DNA from: Dipodascopsis uninucleata var. uninucleata | Lineage: Eukaryota; Ascomycota; Lipomycetes; Lipomycetales; Lipomycetaceae | Assembly (NCBI GenBank): GCA_030568195.1 | Contig: JAJLTO010000005.1 | Coordinates: 62,001 to 126,000, forward strand | Length of the DNA stretch: 64,000 nucleotides | Reading direction: 5' to 3' | Part shown: piece by piece, positions 56,506 through 64,000 of the stretch | Layout: every line of letters starts with the position of its first letter | Position numbering within the stretch: the stretch's first letter is position 1 | The notes under the pieces: model-generated | The model's input: only the letters and a program-made list of their open reading frames with translations | Database searches by the model: none | Told to the model about the DNA's origin: nothing | Position numbers and translations under genes: made by a program

Positions 56506-58902
56506 TTATAGTTCATCGTGTGTTACTGGTTCAGGCGACTCTTGGAAAGTAGTGCCCTCAGTATTCGGAACTTCAGTAGTACTCTTGGACTCTTCCGCTT
56601 CAACAGGTTCCTCAACCTTAATTTTCTGCTCTGGCACAGATTCGGATTCTTCAAATGCAGTGTCAGCCTCTGCTTCCTCTTCTGGAGGCAGGAGATCCTT
56701 TTCCAGCTCTTTCAGCTTTTCCATTTCACGCTTAAAAACAATATCTTCAAATTCCCTAAGTTCAATTAACTTCTCCTTAAGCTTGTCTAGAATCATACTT
56801 TCGCTCTCTTCATATAGCCAGTCGAGAGCGTGGCTAGCTTTGGAGAGATACTGAGAGCGTTCTTCGTCACTGGAATGCTCAAGAAAACGCTCATAGCCAG
56901 ATTCAATTCTCTCACGAATCCTGTATGAATAAGCTTCAAGATCATTTCGTGCAGCATCCCGCATTTGACGCTCACGATCAAGATTATCGAATGCTCTTAA
57001 CCGTGCCTGACTAGCACCTTTCGTCGCCCGTCCCATATTTCTAGGAGCAAGATAAGATACACCATGTTTGATTGGTCGTTTGATTGTCTCTGCACGAATC
57101 GTAGGCTTTATTACGGGTGTACTTGCAGTGGCCTTATTGCCGTCCTCGCTAGCGGTCTTGGTTGCAGTCTCACTCTGTTCTTCACCAGCTTCTTCCTCAG
57201 AAGACTGCTTATTGAAAAAGTTGAAGACCTTTTGCTTAAGGCTTTCGTCTTCAAACATGCTTTCAACTTTTTCACTGGATCTATTGCAGACATAAGTAAG
57301 CTCAGATAACGAGACAACACGAGAAGGTGACAATGCAACAGTAATTCCAGCCGATAAATCAACGCAATCATTGACTTCTTCAATTTGTCTACGAGTTGAT
57401 TCAATAGAATGAACATTATAAGAAAAGAGAGGATGTCCATTTTCCTGAAATTCAAATGTTGCGTTTTCAACGCCAGCTGGAATATCAAGAGGCACACGGT
57501 ACCTTGACATCGAGATTGGCAAAATAGTTCCTTGAGTCACAAGGGTTTGCGTATGCAAAACATCAGAGCTCTTAGGATCGCGGATAACAAGATCAAAGTT
57601 ATAAGGATATCTTTCGATAACATTTATCTCTTTCGTCTTGAACTGCCCAGAAATAGAAACACCTCGAAAAGTGGTACCTAACACGGCAGACTCATCTGCA
57701 TTAACAGTTTTGGAGAGCTTGGAAGCATCACCACCTAGAACGTCACTTACAATGCGCTGTTGGAAAGCAGGAACACGGGTAGAACCACCTGCGAGAATAA
57801 CACTAGGAACGTCGTCAATTGTCAATCCAGCCGCCTGCAGACTATCTTCGAATGGCTTCTTGAGCCTAGGTAAGACATCTGCAATTGACTCCTCAAATTC
57901 AGCTCGGGTGACGACAGTGCGGAAGTCGATGTCATCAAAGAGAGATTCAATAGAAGCACGAACCTCTGTATTAGCGCTTAAGATTGTCTTTGCACGCTCA
58001 GCTTCACGTCTAAGTCTTACCAGTGCCCGGGGACTTGACTCAATAGCTGAGCCATGCTTTTCAACGAAGCGCGACTTCAGGATCTCATACATGCGACTAT
58101 CGAGTAATTCACCACCAAGAGTTTCATCATAACCGACTCCTTCGACTGTGATATTTAGCGCAGTCTTCGAATACTTTCCTGGCACTTCTTGAAAAGATAA
58201 GAGAGTAGCTGAAGTAGAAGACGCACCAATGTCAAGAACATAAGCATATTGCTTAGTTGGAAACGAACGAGAAGAAGCATAGTTAATTCCCACAGCAACT
58301 CCATCACTGACAAGGCTGACAACATGGAGACCGGACAACTCAGCTGCATCAATTAAAGCTCCTCTTTGGACGTTATCAAAGTAGACCGGACATGTGATAG
58401 AAACATCACGAATAGGGGGCGACCCAGAAGGAAGCATCTCATCAGCTAACGTCTTGATGTGAGTAAACTGCATTGCTAATATTTCCTCAACGGCGAATAC
58501 ACTATCGGGAGTTTTGAATGAGATAGTTGATCGATTTCCAGAAGGAGCAATTGAGATTCCAGGATGACTCTCCAAGTAAGCGTGAGCTTCGGGAGAATCA
58601 ATACTCTTGCCAATGATGCTCTTAAAATTCAAAAATGCCGTACTCGGGAACCTAGCGGCCAGAGATGATGCGCTACTGCCATACATTCTCTCATCACCTT
58701 TGAATGCGACTCCAGATACATCCTTACGCTTTGAGTCACGAGAGAGAACAATCTCAAAGGCAGCTCCAGGCGCAACGACAACTGCCTTTGTATTTGCTTG
58801 ACCTAAATCAATTCCCAGAATAGCTGCTAATACTCCATGAGAAACCAAAAGAACTAGGACCAGTACTACGACTGGCCTTTGTACTAGTGATCCGACGTGC
58901 AT
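56506..58902 (-). CDS. lhs1: ER lumenal Hsp70-like chaperone Lhs1/GRP170 (HYOU1)
   Basis: The single-exon 798-residue protein has a signal peptide at about 1-26 (VVVLVLVLLVSHGVLA) and an Hsp70-type ATPase domain opening ILGIDLGQANTKAVVVAPG. Further ATPase landmarks are YAYVLDIGASSTSATLLSF (phosphate-2 loop) and VILAGGSTRVPAFQQ (adenosine loop). A beta-sandwich, an acidic loop (SSEEEAGEEQSETATK) and an extended alpha domain follow. The last four residues are HDEL, the ER retrieval signal. Lhs1 is the nucleotide exchange factor for Kar2/BiP and a holdase in the ER. Yeast Lhs1 is 881 residues, so this one is somewhat shorter in the acidic and C-terminal regions. Confidence 0.95.
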   Translation of the reverse strand: MHVGSLVQRPVVVLVLVLLVSHGVLAAILGIDLGQANTKAVVVAPGAAFEIVLSRDSKRKDVSGVAFKGDERMYGSSASSLAARFPSTAFLNFKSIIGKSIDSPEAHAYLESHPGISIAPSGNRSTISFKTPDSVFAVEEILAMQFTHIKTLADEMLPSGSPPIRDVSITCPVYFDNVQRGALIDAAELSGLHVVSLVSDGVAVGINYASSRSFPTKQYAYVLDIGASSTSATLLSFQEVPGKYSKTALNITVEGVGYDETLGGELLDSRMYEILKSRFVEKHGSAIESSPRALVRLRREAERAKTILSANTEVRASIESLFDDIDFRTVVTRAEFEESIADVLPRLKKPFEDSLQAAGLTIDDVPSVILAGGSTRVPAFQQRIVSDVLGGDASKLSKTVNADESAVLGTTFRGVSISGQFKTKEINVIERYPYNFDLVIRDPKSSDVLHTQTLVTQGTILPISMSRYRVPLDIPAGVENATFEFQENGHPLFSYNVHSIESTRRQIEEVNDCVDLSAGITVALSPSRVVSLSELTYVCNRSSEKVESMFEDESLKQKVFNFFNKQSSEEEAGEEQSETATKTASEDGNKATASTPVIKPTIRAETIKRPIKHGVSYLAPRNMGRATKGASQARLRAFDNLDRERQMRDAARNDLEAYSYRIRERIESGYERFLEHSSDEERSQYLSKASHALDWLYEESESMILDKLKEKLIELREFEDIVFKREMEKLKELEKDLLPPEEEAEADTAFEESESVPEQKIKVEEPVEAEESKSTTEVPNTEGTTFQESPEPVTHDEL

Positions 58903-59569
58903 TTTGAGCTTTATAATTATCTAATTAATCCAATGCTAAATACTGTGCAAGCCTATAATAACTAGATATTAGACTTCCCGCTGTCATATAACAAATCAGG
59001 TATAATTTTATTTCAACACTTCTGAAATATCTATTTGACGCACAAGGAGAAACAGCAATATATACCTGTATTTACTTATTATTGTGATTTATTCTGCGCC
59101 TCGCGACCTGAGACTCTAGAAGTAGAGAAAACAAGCAATCCGAGGAGTTAGAATGCTCCTGAAGGTCTTTTCTCTTCACCAACTTGTCCTTTACTCAGTG
59201 GACAATTGATTGACAATTAAAACTAGTAAATATCTTGAAATCAACTGATTTCTCTTCTATTCCATAGATTTCACTATATAAGCGCGATTTCAAAATTGAA
59301 ACGTTGCAAACTCCAAAAGGTTTAGGGTATTTAAATGTTAACCCCTGGATCTTTCAAGTTAGTATAGATAGAGAAATTAATAAATTTAAGAATACCATTT
59401 TTATTAGCATATCTTTCTCTGCTTTGCTTTGATCCCTTGTCAAATCTTCACATTTCCACTGTAGGTGCTTTCAATACGATAACCAAAAGGTTAGCATATA
59501 ATAACCTCAATTTTGCATCGAAAAAAATTTTAAATAATACAGGAAAATGCAATTAAAAAAAATAACATT
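58903..59569 (-). other. Promoter region of lhs1
   Basis: These 667 A/T-rich bases lie between lhs1 and tRNA-Glu. No ORF is seen, and I could not point to a clear heat-shock or unfolded-protein element. Confidence 0.5.
59555..59562 (-). terminator. Pol III terminator of tRNA-Glu
   Basis: Eight A on the plus strand, that is eight T on the tRNA strand, lie seven bases past the tRNA 3' end. Confidence 0.75.
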
Positions 59570-59641
59570 CTCCGAAACGGGGAATTGAACCCCGATTTGC
59601 CCGGTGAGAGCGGACCGTGCTAGCCATTACACTATTTCGGA
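59570..59641 (-). tRNA. tRNA-Glu (CTC)
   Basis: A 72-base cloverleaf: acceptor TCCGAAA/TTTCGGA, anticodon stem GTCCG/CGGGC with loop CTCTCAC (anticodon CTC), T arm CGGGG-TTCAATT-CCCCG, discriminator G. No intron. Confidence 0.95.
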
Positions 59642-59758
59642 TTTAATACAAACGTAGATGGTAATTCTTTATATGAATTAATATTTTTATTATATTACCC
59701 TAATCGAGATATTTACAATGATAGCGCATACAACTCGCTTTTATAATATAAAGTGAAG

Positions 59759-59829
59759 GCGTTAGTGGTTTAGCGGTAAAATTCGTCGTTGCCATCGACG
59801 AGCCCCCGGTTCGACTCCGGGCTGACGCA
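59759..59829 (+). tRNA. tRNA-Gly (GCC)
   Basis: A 71-base cloverleaf: acceptor GCGTTAG/CTGACGC (one G-T pair), anticodon stem CGTCG/CGACG with loop TTGCCAT (anticodon GCC), T arm with GGTTCGACTCC, discriminator A. It is divergent from tRNA-Glu, 117 bases away. No intron. Confidence 0.95.
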
Positions 59830-59837
59830 TTTTTTTT
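59830..59837 (+). terminator. Pol III terminator of tRNA-Gly
   Basis: Eight T residues follow directly on the discriminator base. Confidence 0.8.
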
Positions 59838-60384
59838 CTCTTGCTCAATTAAAAGATTTGTGAATTTTTTTAAGATCTGGAATGGAATATAAATTATCAA
59901 ATTAGTTGAAGTAACAGACTTTTCTATAATGTCAAAATCTTTTTATTTTTAGTATATCAAACTAACAAGATTGCTAAGCACAATGTATCCGTCTATATTA
60001 TGTTGAAAACTATCAACAGTAAGTATATATGCATATATATAAATATGAACGTCGCTGTAGGCAATAAGAAGATGCTTAAAACGAGCATGCAAATGGAAGC
60101 GACAATCGCCCACTCAAAATCACAAAGTAAAACAAAATCACAAAGTCAGCAACAGAGTATGTAAAAGAAAAATGAAATAGAAAGAAAAGAAAAGGAGCAA
60201 ATGAAGATATCATCAACAAAATCAATACAAAAGGAGCAGAATATAAAAAAGCGAGCTGAAAATTGCGCTAGACAGGATCTTGTAATATAAAAGAAGTGTG
60301 AAGAATCGCAAGTACTATGAACCAATAACAAACCCATTATTAAGCCAGAAAAACAGATTAACCCAAAGTTACATATTATATATA
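59830..60384. other. Intergenic region
   Basis: These 555 bases lie between tRNA-Gly and the 3' end of the PIN-like gene. They are A/T-rich with many A runs; a 93-codon Phe/Ser/Cys-rich minus-strand frame (60146-60427) is their reverse reading and is not believed. Confidence 0.5.
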
Positions 60385-62304
60385 TTAGCCTACAAAAGGT
60401 GGCTGTGGAATCAAACGACCAGACCATTCAAGAACCTCTAGAGACATGACAATCATCACCATAGTAATTGGTAATGTCAGAACAACATAGCCCCAAAAGA
60501 GAATTGAGGCCATCTCACGCTCAAATACCTCGTTCAGCTGACAAATCTGCGATAATTGAATAGCAGGTGGTGAGGTAGTAAGCAAAAAGAGAACGACAAT
60601 AAAGATTGGGTCATCTAGGATGGACAAATGAATAGTCTTTGCAAAAAGTGTAATAATAGGCAACAAAATTATTGCCGGTAGAAGCATACGTGCAATAAGT
60701 GAAGAGTACACTAATCGGCTTGAGTTTCGTGAAGGTGCACTAGCCTCGTCATCTGGATATAAATTGGCGCCCAGCACAACAAGAGTCAATGGCACAGAAA
60801 CTTCCGAAGTTTCTGTGAGAGCTGTTGTAAGTGTGTTGTAAAGGAAACCATCAGAAGAATGGAAAATTGCATTCTGGATAGGACTGATCGTGGCAACAAG
60901 TAAACCGGCAAACATGGCATAGAGAGGGGGGTTCATGAAGGAATTGACTTTCATAAGAACGGGAGCAACATATGAGAATGGTGGTTCAGATGCCAGTTGA
61001 CGGAGTCTAAAAAGAGGTGGTCGTGGACGATATATATCGGAAATGTCTCGTCGACTAGAATTAAATCCGCGATTAAATGAAGATGACGATATTCTGGAGC
61101 CTGTAATCGATCGCGGAGGATCCACAGAAGAGTCGCTTGAACGCAAAGAGTGAGCATAGTCATGAGGGAAGAGCGCTTTGGTGCTCAGGGGAATAGACTC
61201 AATTGTGTTGTCATCTCTTCCCAGGCAGTTGGCCTCGACGTCCCCCAGAACATCGAAATCTTCTTCTCGATTACTTGCGAGCAAAATTCCAGCATGCTGT
61301 CTATGATACGTATGAAGACCATCATAGTTCGTATCGTCACCAATATCAAAAATTCCGCTGCTATAATGCTCGTCATTCTCGTCTACTAAGCCATTTACAC
61401 GGTAACCATTGCTAGCAGATCTGCTGGATCTACCTGTTCTGGTAGTACGACCGTCATCCTCTCCCTCATCATCATCATCGACCTCGTCGGCAGGCTTTCG
61501 AGAGAGCAGAGTGTTATAGCCCCAAGACCAGCGGAGCATCTGTCCTAGCTGCTGAAAAATTAGCAAGTAGAGAATACCACGAGAAGCAATAGTCGAGGAG
61601 TTATCAGTATCGAGCCACTTAAGCGCAGGTAGTGTCTGCGCCAGCGCAATTGTAAGAGAAACTGGCAGACTGTTGGAGTTTCCGAAAACAGCCATAGCAA
61701 TAACGAAGTTGGATTCGCGTCTATTAAAGCGCTGAATTTTTGAGACGACATATCCACAAGTGAATGATACGCCAGTAGTGATAACAAATAATACAGGGAT
61801 AATAGATAAACTCGCTAATTTGTCCACCGTGATCGCAGAACCAAGCTACAATATATGTCAGAGATTATGATTTTAATCTGCACTTAAAAGATCCACATTT
61901 CAGACATTTCGCAGTTCGCGCACCAAAAGAGGCCAATGCGGCCAATCACCCAGAAATAATTTAGAAGATAAAAAATCCGGCGTAGATAAGCACTAGAGAT
62001 GTGCAACGAAAATCATCTAGAATACCACTACCAAGGGCAGACTTACCTTGACAAAGATCAGGCAGGGTGTAAATACCTGGACATTCAGCTGAGATATATG
62101 TTTTTGTAGAGAAGGATTGAGCAGCTTTACTTTTGCTGCAAAAAAGCCAAGTACGCAAATCATGACAACCTGAATAACGGCCTGGAAAGTCAGGAAGGCC
62201 AGGTGAGAGTATGAAGGATGATCATGATCCTTAGCGACAGACACAGAAGAGCCATCCGGAGAACTGTCCAGCGACAGACGGTCAGCAAAGAAAGATGATT
62301 CCAT
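60385..62304 (-). CDS. PIN-like membrane transport protein (auxin efflux carrier family); 2 exons
   Basis: Exons complement(62047-62304) and complement(60385-61845) give 572 residues; the 201-base intron has donor GTAAGT and acceptor TTGTAG. The splice joins FTPCLIFVK to LGSAITVDKLASLSIIPVLF, the conserved helix 2-3 region of the Mem_trans family. Five N-terminal helices (VIQVVMICVLGFFA and on) and five C-terminal ones flank a hydrophilic Ser/Asp-rich loop at about 205-350. VFGNSNSLPVSLTIAL is the family's helix-5 signature. Fungal members such as budding yeast Ecm3 and fission yeast relatives are ER or vesicle membrane proteins of uncertain substrate. I start at ATG 62302-62304, since upstream codons in frame begin only with TTG. 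Confidence 0.88.
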
Positions 62305-64000
62305 TAGACGAAGATCCGGCAACAGTTAGAGTTGGGTTGAAAGCGCAAAATCCGCGAAGAAATACAAGAAGAAGAGGTGAATGAGCTCAGATCGTGCACC
62401 GATGCATATAGCGCTGCAAGGTGATGATGAGGCAGTGTGAGATCTGGCAACTGGGGCAAACAGACAGACAGAGATTCGACTTCTGGACAGTGGCACGGCG
62501 AAACAAAAATCGAGTAGGATTGAAGAGTTGGAAGCAAATATGATTTGCACAAGAAATGCGAGTCACGAAGGCGGCTATAGCGAGAAATCTGCGGGACTGT
62601 CGGAATTATATTCCTTGACGCCGGGGGGCTAGTAAGAGCGCAGGCAACACTAAATACCACGTAAGCTGTACTAAAGATCCCAACAGCAAATATTACTGCG
62701 TAATGTAAGCTCAAGGATAAATATATAGAAATATAATAAAAATATTATATGTATATACGTATATGTGTATGTATATATATGAGATCAGCAAGGTTGTTTA
62801 ATTGTGAGTACTATTGCAGGTAACAAGAGAAGAGAACATTTTTGTGTTTAGCGGCGTCTTGATGACGACGCATTGGCGAAGTGGGAAAATAACGGGGATC
62901 AACAGTACACTATTGTGTAAGGAACGAGGTTATTTAGACCCAATAGTCACTAATAGTCAGTTTTCGCCATTATGGAAAATCGTAACCTGTTATATTCTTA
63001 TTCTGCACTGTAATATGCACACGATAAATAATTAAGAGGATATTATTTTCTATAGATTGATTTTAGTTATATAAATTTCTGTTCCGTTCGCATTTTTATG
63101 TCATTATATATATCTATGGCAGGCGTATATCATGCGTGTGTATGTATGGAAACACACGACAGCGTACAGATCTGACATGCATGTGGACGTAATTCTGTGG
63201 ATTTAGTCGACATGTTTAGTATAGCTTCTTCGTGGCGATGTCTAACAGGTCAACATCATGTTGAAAAGCTTGGTGGCCCTCAGCAGTGAGTCTACGTAGG
63301 TGCCGATGCTATTTTAAGCGAGAGCTGGGAAACGCTTCGGTTTGGGAACTGACCGCTAATGTTCGCACAGCACAATCCAGCTTTAGCAGAAAACATATGA
63401 CGACGGACACGATTTATTGCGCGAGAAGTCGGATGCACAGAGGCATCGTGTGGCAGGAGCTCATCGAGAGCGAAGTAAGTTTTATGCTAGTGTTGAAAGT
63501 ATGTGAATGGCTTAACACTCGAATGGCATAGTCGAGAACAGCCATTATGGCGTATTTTCTTTTTTTCTGTTATCTTATTCGAAGACGACGATGCTAGCGA
63601 CGGAACTTCTTATTCTGTCTTGTTTTGTTTTCGGCCTTTATCTAGACCATTCAATTTACTGTATTTGATTTTTTTAGTTCTTTATTTTGCCAGTTACTTT
63701 TTCTTGTTTCGTTTTGCGAATGGCTCGCAAGCATGTGCCGTCGCACTTGGGGCTTCCAACAGAACTACGACTGCTTAATGGCGGACTTCCCATTTGTGGG
63801 CTGAAGCAGACACTCCGGTGCATTTGCACCTTCTGTCGCAGGGCCAGCGGCACAGATGAGCAGTAGCAAGTAGACGCAGCGGCCAGGTACTGGCTGGTGG
63901 CTCCTAGTGTGCTGTGACATGTGGTTGGCGAGCCGTCCTACCAGCGTGGCGCCGGAGTCATGTTAATGGCCCGCAGGCATTGCATGATAAGCCAAGTCTC
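62305..64000. other. No gene recognised; G+C-rich at the window edge
   Basis: This 1.7-kb upstream region of the PIN-like gene runs to the window end. A 136-codon minus-strand frame at 62304-62714 has no ATG inside it. Plus-strand frames of 73-91 codons (62814-63035, 63286-63531, 63503-63778) match nothing. TA/TG-alternating sequence lies at about 62742-62790. From about 63780 to 64000 G+C rises sharply. Confidence 0.45.

Noticed and set aside
62304-62714. 136-codon minus-strand frame upstream of the PIN-like gene
   Set aside because: It has no ATG inside, starts only at TTG, overlaps the true start in another frame and matches nothing.
1-64000. Search for transposons, LTR or virus-like elements and CRISPR arrays
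   Set aside because: No reverse transcriptase, integrase, transposase, capsid or LTR-like terminal repeats were recognised, and no regularly spaced repeats were seen.

Overview
The window looks like a nuclear chromosome segment of an ascomycete fungus. Three things point there: the ORFs have fungal-type products (Wis1/Pbs2 MAPKK, Kin1 kinase, Coy1/CASP, Caf40, Cdc4 myosin light chain, Lhs1, a Gcn4/Cpc1-type bZIP, ATP synthase subunit k); genes are compact with few short introns (mostly 70-290 bp, donors GTAAGT/GTATGT and variants, CTAAC/CTAAT/CTGAC-like branch points, AG acceptors); and three Pol III tRNA genes are present. The Cdc4-like protein is close to the fission-yeast type and the first gene resembles the CDK-activating kinase Csk1, but the bZIP/uORF arrangement recalls budding yeasts and moulds. 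I place it no finer than Ascomycota (perhaps Taphrinomycotina or another early-diverging lineage). No transposon, CRISPR, rRNA, viral or virus-like element was recognised.

Layout. 1-947 (-): Csk1/Cak1-like kinase, cut by the window edge. 3588-5384 (+): Wis1/Pbs2 MAPKK. 6775-7452 (+): Spd1/Dif1-type ribonucleotide reductase inhibitor with an MCB-like cluster upstream. 9208-11970 (+): transportin/Kap104. 12764-15331 (+): Golgi CASP/Coy1. 15332-18117: gene-free, G+C-raised block. 18118-19577 (+): Gcn4/Cpc1-type bZIP with a TGACTCA site and three upstream ORFs. 20053-22215 (-): GPATCH1-like G-patch protein. 22543-25334 (+): Kin1/MARK kinase with a GC-AG intron. 27101-28141 (-): Caf40/Rcd1 with a 30-residue polyQ. 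28758-32181 (+): DDT/PHD-type chromatin protein. 33495-35105 (+): beta-mannosyltransferase-like Golgi protein. 35832-37163 (+): SLC35F6-like transporter. 37848-41570 (-): Vsb1-like SulP/STAS/cNMP protein. 43737-43808 (-): tRNA-His. 44387-45233 (+): Cdc4 light chain, 5 exons. 45967-46429 (-): ATP synthase subunit k, 3 exons. 47483-48766 (-): unknown protein. 48767-51173: gene-free. 51174-51889 (+): Ibp1-like rhodanese/Cdc25-type phosphatase. 53139-55888 (+): DENND11/LCHN-like protein. 56506-58902 (-): Lhs1/GRP170 ending HDEL. 59570-59829: tRNA-Glu and tRNA-Gly. 60385-62304 (-): PIN-like (auxin efflux carrier family) membrane protein. 62305-64000: no gene seen.

The genes are ordinary housekeeping and signalling loci, not one pathway, though several touch nutrient and stress control (Wis1, the bZIP, Kin1, Vsb1, Caf40). 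The best second-look item is the bZIP leader: a 4-codon ATG-GCT-TTC-TAA uORF almost identical to yeast GCN4 uORF1, followed by a strong-context 30-codon uORF with a nested 8-codon uORF, below a Gcn4-type TGACTCA site. This suggests autoregulated, reinitiation-based translational control. Other points of note are a PHD finger split by 123 residues, a Kin1 without a visible KA1 domain, and a phosphatase gene that could make mitochondrial and cytosolic forms from two start codons.
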